A stretch of DNA of 64,000 nucleotides from Molanna angustata (lineage: Eukaryota > Arthropoda > Insecta > Trichoptera > Molannidae). How positions within the stretch are numbered: the first letter of the stretch is position 1; every line of letters starts with the position of its first letter. The stretch covers positions 26,991,095 to 27,055,094 of the forward strand of contig OY754967.1 in assembly GCA_963576475.1 (NCBI GenBank), in the 5' to 3' direction. The notes under the pieces were generated by a model. It was not told the DNA's origin and ran no database searches. It worked only from the letters and a program-made list of their open reading frames with translations. This document shows positions 24,501 to 30,839 of this stretch, one piece after another. The translations under genes were made by a program, and so were the position numbers.

Positions 24501-24894
24501 TGAGTTTTGTCATTGTTATTTGTAAATTTGTTTTATAGTTGTCTATATAATAAATAAATATATTTGCCATATCTCATATTATTTTTATTTATTTTTCATA
24601 GCATGAGTGTATACTTTGAACTCCACCATTGATAATATTATTGTGTGTATTATACGCTATGTTTTTACATAAATGATAACTATTTAAACATAGGTGGATT
24701 CAAATGGTGAACCGATGGAGACAATATCGATGGGCCCTGGAATGACTCAGATGATGATACAGGGTCCAGCTGGTACGGAGCCACAAGTGTTGCAAGTTTT
24801 AAGCTTGAAGGATGCTACTGTTTTGACTAAAGCTATGGCTGCTATAGGGGAAGTGAAAGCTGAACAAGCAGAAGCTATACTAAGTGATCAATGA
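383..24894 (+). CDS. ewg: NRF-1/Erect wing transcription factor, 3' part of gene (exons spread over 24.5 kb)
   Basis: This is the C-terminal half of the insect homologue of nuclear respiratory factor 1 (Drosophila erect wing), a nuclear DNA-binding activator. Exons are 383-511 (probable), 8810-8878, 10475-10610, 16478-16608 (or on to the stop at 16734) and 24694-24894. All junctions are in phase, including a Gly codon split between 10610 and 16478. Recognition rests on NPDGTVSIIQ, GQIIITGEDGHG and SVPVSASMYQTMVANIQQ, which match the NRF-1 C-terminal transactivation region (NPDGTVSLIQ and PVSMYQTVV in vertebrates). The N-terminal DNA-binding domain must lie upstream of this window. The region is rich in Gln, Gly and hydrophobic beta-like segments and has no zinc finger or other enzyme motif. 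Introns of up to 8 kb are heavily invaded by transposons. Identity is strong for the exons from 8810 onward and weaker for the first. Confidence 0.85.
671..1500 (-). mobile_element. deleted hAT transposon with 8-bp target duplication
   Basis: An 830-bp element with terminal inverted repeats CAGCGTTTCCCAAAC (left) and TTTGGGAAACCCTG (right). It is flanked by GAATAGAC at 663-670 and GGATAGAC at 1501-1508, an 8-bp duplication with one mismatch, which is the hAT hallmark. Inside, on the minus strand, is a C-terminal transposase fragment. It lies in an ewg intron. Confidence 0.85.
974..1162 (-). pseudogene. hAT (ZBED5/FAM200-like) transposase C-terminal fragment
   Basis: A 62-codon remnant containing LWTNCRHKYPVIPEKAIKF and ending in TYKCETGF. 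These are the conserved end of the hAT dimerisation domain found in ZBED5/FAM200-type proteins (YLCETGF). The catalytic core is missing. It sits inside the hAT element bounded at 671 and 1500, so it is a decayed transposase and not a host gene. Confidence 0.7.
1509..1865. other. intronic AT-rich DNA, no feature seen
   Basis: Intron sequence between the hAT element and the Tc1-like element. It is mostly A/T with stop codons in all frames. I see no conserved motif. Confidence 0.6.
1868..2102 (+). repeat. left terminal inverted repeat of Tc1-like element
   Basis: About 235 bp matching the reverse complement of 3391-3623 with a handful of substitutions and one A-run length difference. The inner boundary is marked by GTCCACCTTTTGCA. 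Confidence 0.9.
2279..3414 (+). pseudogene. Tc1-like DD34E transposase, disrupted
   Basis: The frame opens MGRQRDIS with a stop at codon 9. A helix-turn-helix region follows (SNRHIAKSLKVTRATVDS). There is a frameshift near 2456 and a stop at about 2632. The catalytic part carries the first Asp in CFSDES, the second in FQHDSAPCH and the Glu in SPDFNSIENLW; Asp and Glu are separated by 34 residues, hence DD34E. A 111-bp segment at 2733-2843 has a perfect GTAAGT donor and a TTACTAG acceptor, and removing it keeps EDWKNV joined to CFSDES, so it looks like a real intron. Further breaks follow 3350. Non-functional as it stands. Confidence 0.9.
3391..3623 (-). repeat. right terminal inverted repeat of Tc1-like element
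   Basis: Inverted partner of 1868-2102. It ends TGAGCCCCCACTG next to the TA at 3624-3625. Confidence 0.9.
3626..4604. other. intronic sequence, one unidentified minus-strand ORF
   Basis: AT-rich intron. A 99-codon minus-strand open frame at 3677-3976 has no family signature that I recognise and no splice context, so I do not call it a gene. Nothing else stands out. Confidence 0.5.
4607..5567 (-). mobile_element. internally deleted mariner element
   Basis: A 961-bp element flanked by TA at 4605-4606 and 5568-5569. Ends are CGAAGGTTGTCCGTAAAATA (left) and the near-perfect inverse ending ACAACCCTCG (right). An intact mariner is about 1.3 kb, so roughly 350 bp is missing, mainly in the C-terminal coding half. 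Confidence 0.9.
4737..5402 (-). pseudogene. mariner transposase, C-terminally deleted
   Basis: The minus-strand frame reads VRSVIRFLCATGH, then the helix-turn-helix part (SVQMVHKWCEEFEVG), the linker GRPLVSDE, RELSEMIPDVSKTTID and WVPRILTENHK, and the first catalytic Asp in VTGDETWAHY. It matches mariner transposase up to KQTLSAGKV, then shifts frame and stops. The second and third catalytic Asp residues (HDNAR and HPPYSPD regions) are absent because of the internal deletion. It cannot encode an active enzyme. Confidence 0.92.
5965..6048 (+). CDS. candidate alternative terminal exon (27 codons)
   Basis: A TTAATTTCTTTCAG acceptor is followed directly by an open frame EEDHKDIEWFQSYVF through to a TAA at 6046-6048. 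The start is phase 0, so it could be joined to the exon ending at 511 and would give a short C-terminus. I do not recognise the peptide and it does not resemble NRF-1. It may be a terminal exon of ewg, a captured exon or chance. Confidence 0.25.
   Translation, partial: EEDHKDIEWFQSYVFDFYRLTENHIGY
6458..6632. mobile_element. GC-rich island with short inverted ends (MITE-like)
   Basis: About 175 bp that is far more GC-rich than its surroundings. It is bounded by CGCTCTGGCC at 6459-6468 and its inverse GGCCAGAGCG at 6608-6617. No coding motif is convincing. It is probably a small non-autonomous element; no target duplication was found. Confidence 0.4.
6919..6955. repeat. short perfect hairpin
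   Basis: ATTTGTTGTTGAATG and its inverse CATTCAACAACAAAT face each other across a 6-nt loop, inside the pogo-like MITE. Confidence 0.8.
7017..7222. repeat. long near-perfect inverted repeat (foldback)
   Basis: The inner arms TCCTCCTGTAAGTCTGGG (7093-7110) and their inverse (7118-7135) surround a 7-nt loop. The pairing continues outward for about 75 bp on each side (7017-7092 with 7142-7222) after a 6-nt asymmetry on the right. A transcript would form a hairpin of about 95 bp. Confidence 0.92.
7949..8052. repeat. near-perfect 51-bp-arm hairpin in ewg intron
   Basis: Arms at 7949-7999 and 8001-8052 meet at ATCCACAAAT/ATTTGTGGAT with a single-base loop. The outer arm is AT-rich (ATAAAATATTTATAAAAATA and its inverse). 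No target duplication was identified. Confidence 0.9.
8176..8200 (+). repeat. 25-bp dispersed motif, inverted partner downstream of the ewg exon
   Basis: TGGCGGGCTTATTGCC followed by AAAAGGCAA. The inverse occurs at 9927-9951 with one mismatch, so the pair brackets the exon at 8810-8878. Similar sequence is common in lepidopteran repeats from my general knowledge; I cannot confirm the family here. Confidence 0.7.
8446..8580 (-). mobile_element. RTE-type LINE tail fragment (minus orientation)
   Basis: Read on the minus strand it contains GTTGAACAAG, AGCCGATGACAGGT and ends CTATTGAGATGT. These blocks occur in the same order in the 3' tail of the RTE-like LINE at 34430-34560. It is a 5'-truncated LINE copy or a SINE sharing that tail. 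Confidence 0.7.
8810..8878 (+). CDS. ewg: ewg exon with NPDGTVSIIQ motif
   Basis: 23 codons bounded by TTTTTTATAG and CAG|GTATAT, phase 0 at both ends. AVLQTITNPDGTVSIIQ aligns with VVQTFSNPDGTVSLIQ of vertebrate NRF-1, the best-conserved block of the activation region. Because it is symmetric, skipping it would keep the frame. Confidence 0.92.
9251..9574 (-). repeat. 108-bp tandem array, three copies, derived from LINE tail
   Basis: Copies start at 9251, 9359 and 9467 with an exact 108-bp period; copies 2 and 3 are nearly identical. On the minus strand each contains TAAACCAATCGATGACAGGT, a version of the RTE LINE tail block seen at 8446-8580, 34464 and 50785. It lies in the ewg intron after the 8810 exon. 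Confidence 0.92.
9927..9951 (-). repeat. inverted partner of the 25-bp motif at 8176
   Basis: TTACCTTTTGGCAATAAGCC plus CGCCA, the inverse of 8176-8200 with one mismatch. Confidence 0.7.
10168..10335. repeat. large imperfect hairpin with a GC-richer loop
   Basis: Arms at about 10168-10237 and 10271-10335 pair through AAATTTCCACTT/AAGTGGAAATAT and CACTACAT/ATGTAGTG. The loop carries TTTCGGGAACGTCCG and CCTTCCTCAGG. This is the third big foldback in the ewg introns. Confidence 0.85.
10475..10610 (+). CDS. ewg: ewg exon with GQIIITGEDGHG motif
   Basis: 136 nt from a GTTTTAG acceptor to ACATG|GTATTT. It encodes IHTGGDGVHTVQALEG, then VTEALTQDGQIIITGEDGH, and leaves one base (G) that completes GGT with the exon at 16478. 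It corresponds to the alanine-rich and QIVLSG segment of vertebrate NRF-1. Confidence 0.92.
10739..10888. repeat. 50-bp tandem repeat, three copies
   Basis: CTCCATGAAG recurs at 10741, 10791 and 10841. Each unit contains the inverted pair ACTCCAT and ATGGAGT, so every unit can form a small stem-loop. Confidence 0.95.
11069..11330. mobile_element. fragment of the CAGTGGCGGC hAT family
   Basis: Begins CAGTGGCGGCTC and shares successive blocks with the full element at 20990-22274: GCTCTCGGGCT.AGCCCTCCC, AGATTCCAAAAA, GCGAGATTCT-like and GGGCACA..ACTTG.GCCCG.AGAAC. No right end with GCCGCCACTG follows, so the copy is truncated or deleted. Confidence 0.75.
11869..12433. mobile_element. 565-bp MITE with GGCCGGTATTACAGTC ends
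   Basis: Left end GGGCCGGTATTACAGTC, right end GACTGTAATACCAGGCC. Further inverted homology (CTAAACTCAAG / CTTGAGTTTA) lies inside. ATA flanks both ends (11866-11868, 12434-12436), a 3-bp duplication that would suit a PIF/Harbinger-like element. There is no coding sequence. Confidence 0.75.
12717..13228 (-). mobile_element. RTE-like LINE, 5'-truncated copy (C-terminal tail)
   Basis: The minus strand encodes the post-RT tail of a non-LTR reverse transcriptase: YASETWTWQKTHESRINAVE, MRSLRRICNRTMYDRVRNE, LRWFGHMGRMNEERLTKKIY and GRGRPRKGWHDHV, ending in a natural stop. The 3' end is a (TATG)n tract at about 12717-12736. The reading frame is intact for 156 codons. The same family recurs at 28440-29615, 35660-37495, 38690-39130 and 42115-43596. 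Confidence 0.92.
13436..13665. repeat. imperfect direct repeats of about 100-110 bp
   Basis: ATTTATTTATTTTAACA..ACGGCTTCAC.CCATTATA recurs near 13436 and 13550, with a partial third copy near 13640. The repeats lie inside the 13314-14379 transposon. Confidence 0.7.
13671..14075 (-). pseudogene. DDE_3 (IS630/Tc1-type) transposase remnant
   Basis: The minus strand reads STIVLDNASYHN, with the probable second catalytic Asp, then after a frame break MIEWFSSNNVECSPIMLKSE, and ILKARRNEVLRLPPI. These match the LDNASYH, IEWL..N and H.VLRLPPYH blocks of DDE_3 transposases. The terminal Glu block (LNPIE) is replaced by unrelated sequence, so it is inactive. Confidence 0.7.
14380..16477. other. long ewg intron, little recognisable
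   Basis: AT-rich intron. A minus-strand ORF at 14941-15168 contains NLPRIELFMVGNFFASIKHF, reminiscent of a short domain seen in many unnamed arthropod proteins, but I cannot place it. No tRNA, exon or transposon end was identified between 15170 and 16470. Confidence 0.5.
16478..16734 (+). CDS. ewg: ewg exon with PVSASMYQ motif; carries an internal donor and a terminal stop
   Basis: Starts after TTAACCAG, completing the split Gly codon, then YPVSVSNVISVPVSASMYQT and MVANIQQLHAS, which match the PVSMYQTVVTSL block of NRF-1. Read through, the frame runs another 41 codons past VTPVVQ to a TAG at 16732-16734, ending ELDTDTSILS. A consensus donor CAG|GTATCT at 16608/16609 lies in phase 0 before that tail, so the exon can be either terminal or internal. 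Confidence 0.92.
16609..16610 (+). promoter_or_regulatory. ewg: alternative 5' splice site deciding the ewg C-terminus
   Basis: CCAG|GTATCT within coding sequence. Use of the site joins VTPVVQ to VDSNGEPMET at 24694 in phase 0. Non-use gives the shorter terminal exon ending at 16734. Downstream sequence is rich in T-runs and ATTTTT-type elements. Confidence 0.75.
16735..17268. other. AT-rich 3' UTR or intron sequence after the ewg read-through stop
   Basis: For the short ewg isoform this would be 3' UTR. It is dominated by A/T runs. A consensus AATAAA occurs only further on, near 17407. No coding or transposon feature was seen. Confidence 0.5.
17269..17322. repeat. perfect 24-bp-arm hairpin
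   Basis: GGTAATATATTAATTTTATT plus TATA (17269-17292) and its exact inverse (17299-17322) enclose six bases. It lies about 535 bp after the ewg read-through stop. Confidence 0.95.
17530..17601 (+). mobile_element. tRNA-like sequence (Thr-AGT-like), probably a SINE head
   Basis: Contains a good box A (TGGCAGAGCGG) and box B (AGTTCGAATCC), a 7-nt loop TTAGTAA with AGT in anticodon position, and an acceptor pairing GGTCGA with TTGACC. The D stem, T stem and part of the acceptor are weakly paired. About 80 bp of unrelated sequence and a T-run (17686-17699) follow. The weak stems favour a tRNA-derived SINE or tRNA pseudogene over a working tRNA. Confidence 0.5.
17700..19334. other. AT-rich intron, nothing recognised
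   Basis: ewg intron sequence of homopolymer-rich A/T DNA. ORFs are short and low-complexity. No repeat ends, exons or RNA genes seen. Confidence 0.55.
19343..19670. mobile_element. 328-bp non-autonomous hAT with perfect 8-bp target duplication
   Basis: CTCTAAAT occurs exactly at 19335-19342 and 19671-19678. The element begins CAGAGGTTTCCAACCC and ends AGCGCCACTG. The interior keeps inverted GC-rich blocks (GTCTACCGCCCCC and GAGGGCGGCGAC). No coding capacity. Confidence 0.88.
19679..20981. other. AT-rich intron, nothing recognised
   Basis: ewg intron between two hAT elements. No motif, repeat boundary or convincing ORF. Confidence 0.55.
20990..22274. mobile_element. 1285-bp hAT element, CAGTGGCGGC family, perfect 8-bp target duplication
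   Basis: Bounded by ATTGTGCA at 20982-20989 and 22275-22282. Left end CAGTGGCAGCTCC; right end CAGCCGCCACTG. The left 300 bp is homologous to 11069-11330. No transposase motif was recognised inside, so it is probably a non-autonomous copy. Confidence 0.9.
22283..23150. other. intronic sequence with short palindromes
   Basis: AT-rich intron. Between about 22987 and 23145 lies a GC-richer stretch with GACGGC..GCCGTC and TATCGACTAGTCGA palindromes. It may belong to a decayed element but has no definable ends. Confidence 0.4.
23154..24036. mobile_element. 883-bp MITE with TAAGGCCC/GGGCCTTA ends
   Basis: Left end TAAGGCCCAAATTTTAGAA, right end TATAATTCGGGCCTTA. GAC flanks both sides. CTCAAGACC and its inverse GGTCTTGAG are repeated near both ends. 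No transposase was recognised; the minus-strand ORF at 23752-23970 has no known motif. Confidence 0.7.
24040..24693. other. end of the ewg intron before the terminal exon
   Basis: AT-rich intron leading to the acceptor TTAAACATAG. No other feature seen. Confidence 0.55.
24694..24894 (+). CDS. ewg: ewg alternative terminal exon
   Basis: A 66-codon frame from ACATAG|GTG to a TGA at 24892-24894, phase 0 with the donor at 16608. It begins VDSNGEPMETISMGPGMTQM and later has VLQVLSLKDATVLTKAMAAI and ends EAILSDQ. It replaces the 41-residue tail of the read-through isoform. Codon use is clearly coding, richer in G/C than its flanks. I infer it is ewg because of phase, position and lack of any intervening gene. 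Confidence 0.8.
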   Translation: MDSNGEPMETISMGPGMTQMMIQGPAGTEPQVLQVLSLKDATVLTKAMAAIGEVKAEQAEAILSDQ

Positions 24895-26552
24895 ACACAT
24901 AATAATATACATATAACAAATGTTATATCTAAGTATTTTTGTTAAAGATTCAATTAGATAAGTCTACAAAGATTAGAACAATATTTTGTAAATTTGTTAT
25001 TGGTTATAATTTATTATTTAGAAAGTTATTCCATAGGTACTGATATTTCCACGTACTTTTATTGATGTACTATTTTTATAGACTTAAACTTCATTTTTTC
25101 ATAAATATTGACAATTTAATGAACTTTTGTAATAATATATTATGAAGTCACCCTTTTTGAAATCGTTCCCGTAGTGGTGAAGTGAGTCAAGCCACAATTT
25201 TACCTAAAATGAACTAACAATGCCATTTGCCTTAAAAAAGGTTCATTTTAAAGTGGTGAAAAGAGCTAAGTGAATTATTAGCTGTAAATGTGATTTTTCG
25301 ATAATTGTGAAAGAAGTTATAATCCTTCTCATATATTTTACCTCAGAAGAGAACTGATACAAGCGTCTTATTCCTTTTAACAAAACTGATATTTCATGCG
25401 TTTCAGTGCCAAATTTCTCATGAAATGTGTATTCCTAATATTGTGTTCATATAAAATCAACTAAATTATATGCAAAATACTGCATTGCTTACAAACACCA
25501 AATCTTTGACAGCCATTATCTCAAAACAATGTATGTGTGGGTGGACTCACTTCACCATATTTATTTTTTAACTAAAAAGTGTTGGCAGATTATTATTCAT
25601 GAAACTCTTCAACTAATTCAAAATGAAAATAAACAATGTGAATAGGGATTTATTTTTTATCAATTGTGTCAATTTAATATCGGGAAAATAAAATTATAAT
25701 ATCTTGTTAATTTTCTTACCATTCTACTATAAGTACTACTTGAAGATAGTCAATAATTAATAATGTATTTATGAAGTATGTGTATTTGGATAACCAAACA
25801 ATCTTATTTATAGTAAAATTTAATATTGATTACATTTTTTGTGATAGTATTTCTTGGTGTAGTTTTTATAATCATAAAATAATAGTACAAAATAATTGTA
25901 TTATATATATATATATATATATATATTACAATGTTATTATTTATTTGTTTTTAAGGATTTAAGGAGAACACAACAACTCTAGTCAACAAAATAAAATTTT
26001 ATTTATTTATTCTAAATCATTAGATGTTATTGATATTTTTTTCTTATTTTTGTTTTATATTATGTAACTTAATTGTTTGTGATATACATACTGTAATTAT
26101 GTGAAGTCGATACTATTTAATTATTTTTAGATAAATCAAAAGTGACATATTATTTGAGATTGAGTTATTTAAATGAACTTGGTGGGGGCACTAGGTAATC
26201 AAGTAGTTTTATTATTTAAATATACAGAACAAAAGTTTCTGAGCATCATCTTAAAACACAATATTTTAAGCATATTCATAAGACAGTTATCATAATATTA
26301 TGGTTGATGATTTATTATCTTCTCTGCATATATATTATATTAATATTGCAACCTAAGTTAACATAAAATATATAAATTTTGTCCTATTGACATTTATTAA
26401 AAGAAGACTGATGATAAGAATTCAGATGAAAAGAGAACTTTTGAACTAAGTGAAATGACAGGATCCTGTGTAGTTTTAAGAAGGATATTATGACAGAATG
26501 AGAGTAAAAATTCTTCATTATTTTTTATAAAAGGATTTTTAAAATTATATAA
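24895..26552. other. ewg 3' flank; AT-rich with a dinucleotide run
   Basis: Holds the expected 3' UTR. A weak element candidate lies between TGGTGAAGTGAGTC (25175-25188) and its inverse (25544-25557). An (AT)n run is at 25901-25925. No coding sequence. Confidence 0.5.
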
Positions 26553-26554
26553 TA

Positions 26555-27413
26555 CAGAGACCTGAGTTATTCGCGTTTGCGATAAACCTAATTTGATTTG
26601 CAAATTTTGGTCTTTTTTCGCGACTTATGCGAATTTTCACGTTTTTAAAAAATAACACTGAAATTTGTCTCTTTGTATATTTTCTTAAAAAAACACCAAT
26701 TATACACTGAAAAGGCAGAATTAAAAATTAAATAATTATTGTAATTCAAATTTCTGCGGGTGAAATGTACACAGTCAATACATTGAATATAGTAAAAAAA
26801 AATAAAATAAGGCAGCATGACCATAAGAATTTGTTGACAAAATAAATAAAGCTATATCACATGGATGCTTATGCTAATGTCAATTCATAATATAGGCTCA
26901 AAGAATTATAATGTACAGAAGCCACGTGTAGTACAAATTTCGAATTCAAATGTATGCCAAGTTTTTTTTACATGTGTGTGTGAGGCGGTAGATCGGTTGG
27001 TCTACGTATTATGTAGGTGTGCGTATCGGTAGGTGTACGTATACAGCCGGACGAGTGAAATTTGTCTGTTTCAGCGTAGTTTTAGTTGGCATACATTCAG
27101 TGCGCTGACTTGGTATCTGTATCATAATATATAATCTAAGTATAGGCTTCTATCCTCCAATAATACTGTTTTAACAGATAGAAGAAGAAACTTAAAAAAA
27201 AACAACTTGACTAAACGGTGATTCTTAATTTTGAATCTAATTAAAATTTAGTAAAAAAAAACATAATTTAATTTGTTTTTTTTTACATATAAATATAAGC
27301 CGATATCATTTGAATAGAAAATGGCCGTTTAAAAAGTATTGTTAATTAAGTATGACAAAGTTTTGTACTATGGAAATTATTTTAGTAAAAAAAGTGAATA
27401 ATTCAGGTCTCTA
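26555..27413. mobile_element. 859-bp TA-flanked MITE, copy A
   Basis: TA at 26553-26554 and 27414-27415. Ends AGAGACCTGAGTTATTCGC and the inverse GTGAATAATTCAGGTCTCT. A second, deleted copy occurs at 52127-52512 with the same block order (GATAAACC, AATAACACTGAAATTTG, GGCAGAATTAAAAA, AGAATTTGTTGACAAAATA). No coding region. Confidence 0.8.
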
Positions 27414-27537
27414 TATATTACTAATCGGATTAGATGTACACAATCTAAAACTGTCTGAAATGGTAATTTGTTTTCATTTTTGTGTGCTGAATGGCAGCTT
27501 TAGCATCTATTAAACCTTCCCTGTATTTGTTAGGTTA

Positions 27538-27853
27538 GCATTGTGTGGATGTGTTCTCTCTGTTATGTTATTTTCTATTTTAATGAATAAAACATAGAAA
27601 TATCATCAGGTTTACTGTCTAGCATTGTGTGAGTGTGTTCTCTATGCTGTGTCATTTGCTACCTTTATAAAGGAAACAGAAATATCATCAGGCATACTGT
27701 CTAGCATTGTGTAAATTTGTTCTCTCTGTTCCGTTATTAGCTATTTTGATTAAAGAAACATAGAAATATCATCAGGTTTACTGTCTAACATTGTGTGAAT
27801 GTGTTTTTTATGTTGTGTCATTTGCTACCTTAATTAAAGAAACAGAAATATGA
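27538..27853. repeat. about 83-bp tandem repeat, four copies
   Basis: AGCATTGTGT-type starts at 27538, 27621, 27703 and 27787. Copies 1 and 3 resemble each other (CTCTCTGTT) and 2 and 4 resemble each other (GTGTCATTTGCTACC), so the block evolved as a 166-bp dimer. Confidence 0.9.
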
Positions 27854-28435
27854 TTTATTTTTGTTTACTACAGTAACTGCAAAAATAAAATATATTGGTG
27901 AAAGAGGTGTGAGAGATACGCACCCACCAAGTAAGATAGTAAATATAAATAGTTGTTGTACAAGTAAAATGGGTTAGTGGCTGTATTTATAATGCAGTTT
28001 ATAGCTGTCACCAAATATCTTGAGACATTTCGCCGAGAAGGAGGGTGATTTGCACATATATCAACGATGCAAAAATACACAAATTTGCGCTCTGCGCACC
28101 CGGAAGCCAGGTTCAAAATTTCTGGCGAAAACCATTCAATATATTTAAATCAACTTCTTCCCACAATTTTCATTCATCATTTATTCTTTCAAAAACAAAT
28201 AAATATGTGTATTTATTGTTTTTCAAACGTATACAAATGCAGTTTATAGACTTGTATTTTATCTATTCAATCATTTGTTTTGTAAGTAACATCTGTAAAA
28301 TTACATTGAATTATTATATAAAAATATTAATTGAATCATGTTATACTGTCATCCCAGAAGTATTATTATCTTGAATCAGTAGTTCCGATTCAGACATGAC
28401 AATTTTAAACCAATACATTTGGTTACATTGTATGT
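27854..28435. other. intergenic, nothing recognised
   Basis: AT-rich. The ORFs at 28045-28374 overlap each other in different frames and show no motif. Confidence 0.5.
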
Positions 28436-28439
28436 AAAT

Positions 28440-29615
28440 ATATGTTTTAAGGGCAAGGGATTGAAGCTCGACTGGAAAAACTATAGATCCATAAGTTTGC
28501 TAAGCTAAATTAGTAAGATGTATGCAAGAATTCTGGATCAAAGAGTACAAAAGGTTACAGATGTATAGATCAAATTTTTTGTCTATTTATGGTCACAGAA
28601 AGGGTTCTGGATAAAAATTAGAAACTTTTCTGTGCTCTGATAAACCTAGAAAAGGCATATGATAAATTTGTTAGAGAAAACTTATTGGATATTCTATCGG
28701 TGTAAAGAGTGAAAAGCAAGCTGATACATGCAATTGTGTCATTATATGAGCATAACAGTGAAGCATGCGTGTTCATGTCAACAACATAGTGACAACATGA
28801 TTCAATGATGCTGTTAGACAGAGGTGGGTGTTGTCACCATGGCTCTTCAATCTGTACATTGATTTCTGCATAAGAGCCCTTGGAGATGAAATTATGGGTC
28901 TGAAACTGAGTACTGTAACAGTATGTGATCTGATGTATGGAGATGATGCATAGAGAACGGACTTAGGTTGAAAAGAGAGAAAGCAGAACAGTGTGTCAAA
29001 TTATAGTACAGAATGAATGGCTCGGGCAAATTGACAAGTATATGTATCTGGGAAGCATGTTCCAACAGAAGAAGATTTATGGCAAGAAACAGAGTAAATG
29101 GAGCACTTAAACCAGTTATGAATTATCGCAACATATCAAAGGATGCCAAAGTTGCCATTCATAGTGCCAACCTTGACATATACAAGTGAAACCTGTAAAA
29201 TATATGCAGTTGAAATGAGATCGCTAAGAAGAATTTTGTAATAGAACGATGTATGACAGGGTACGAAACGAGGACACAAGGAAAGAATGTAAGATGAAGA
29301 AAGATGTAATTAGTAGAATGAAAGTTAACACATTGAGATAGTTTGGCCACTTGGGAAGAATGAATGAGGAACACCTGATGAATAAAATATACAAAGTTGA
29401 CAGGAACGGAATAAGAGGTCGGGGGCGCCCAAGAAAAGGATGGCACGACCAAATGATGTGAATGATATTCTAGACGGAAATGTAAGAAGCGTGAACAACA
29501 GACGAATATGTATGAGACAATGCGATGAATGTGTGTCAAGATATAAAAATGTGGCGTTCAGTTCTGTCTGCCTTCACCATGAGGGACATGGCATGATTAT
29601 ATTATGTATGTACTC
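28440..29615 (+). mobile_element. RTE-like LINE, degraded copy
   Basis: Plus-strand remnant: the start resembles KGLKLDWKNYRSISLLS, followed by recognisable RT blocks with many stops and deletions, then WFGHLGRMNEE-like, RGRGRPRKGWHDQ-like and the final GTCTGCCTTCACCATGAGGG. It is colinear with the better copy at 35660-37495 (minus strand). The RT core is mostly lost. Confidence 0.85.
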
Positions 29616-29639
29616 ATACGCTTATTCAAGATCCAAATG

Positions 29640-30530
29640 GTAACTTTAAACATAGTTTACATACAATGTATATATGATATTTTATTATATATTATGTTTT
29701 TAAAAAATTACAAAACTTGAGTTTCCACCCACTTTCAGATATTTTTCTTTCAAAGTAATATTCGTATCATAATTTATATTTTGGGATGATATTGTTGAGC
29801 TTAGTTAGAAATTACTGTACCAGCTTGTTCACACAGCAGCTCATTTGCAGGACTGTTTTTAACGGATCCGACGAAACTGGATATGATGTTCACATTTGTT
29901 GATTTTGTTCCGTTCTACCGATCCCAGTCAATATATACACCACCGATAGAAAGTCGACAATGATGGAAGTTTTCTTGTTGGTACCATTGTATTTTACGTC
30001 ACAACCTTTACTTACGAGTATGTTTTTCTTTATTGTTTTACAACATAAGTATGTCTTATTAATACTTACTGCCTGTAGATAAAATTTAATATAATTACAT
30101 CAACATTTTTTGTACTGACAAGACATTTTCAATAAATGCATGTATATAATATTTTTTAATATACTGAAATTGATTTTTTAATATATAAGTTATTTATTAT
30201 TATGGAGACAAGTCACAAAGTTTTTTTTTATTTATACTATACATTGTAAATTCTGTTGTAGAAAAAAAATACCACTATACATAGTAATTTAAGTTTTAAG
30301 GAGGTACCTAGTATCTGCTATTGTGCAATTACATTTATGCATTTTAAAGGGTTATTTTACGTTTTATTTCAATAGGCAAATAAACAAAACCTGTTTATAC
30401 TAGGTATACATATTATTTGTTGAATATTATATATTATGTTCTTTTTGAGTCACATTTGTTAAGATTCCAACATGATTAGGTACTGAGAGGTAGAAAAGTA
30501 TGAAGTTTAATTTAAATAACACAACAGTAT
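29640..30530. other. intergenic, nothing recognised
   Basis: AT-rich sequence. A slightly GC-richer patch near 29860-29990 has no identifiable origin. Confidence 0.5.
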
Positions 30531-30534
30531 TAAC

Positions 30535-30835
30535 GCAATAGAAAATCTCCAAAAAAATATAAATAAAACACCACAACACAAAATCACTGGAAACACGCAG
30601 ATCAATTCAAGATATTTGTTTTCTATACAAAATTATTAACAGTCAGTACACCCCTTAACCTAAGTTCATTCCGTTTTCACTGTCTACCCAGAAGAACTAG
30701 AAACCAGTCTCTCTTTTACATTGAAAATTCTAGAATAAACTATATGCTAAATTCATACATTAATAGAGATTGCACTGGGTACAACAGATCCGGAGCAAGA
30801 AAGGTTTGCTTCGGATTTATATCTATTTAAATAAA
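30535..30835 (+). mobile_element. 3' end of a second LINE, degraded
   Basis: One frame gives FHCLPRRTRNQSLFYIENSR after a frame change, then INYMLNSYINRDCTGYNRSG and ARKVCFGF. These resemble the C-terminal tail of insect non-LTR reverse transcriptases (P.RTNY..NSPI.R....YN). Frameshifts and stops are present. Confidence 0.5.
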
Positions 30836-30839
30836 ATAT

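Noticed and set aside
25175..25557. Inverted TGGTGAAGTGAGTC pair as a MITE
   Set aside because: Only 14 bp match, no target duplication was found and the interior shows nothing, so I left it as a note.
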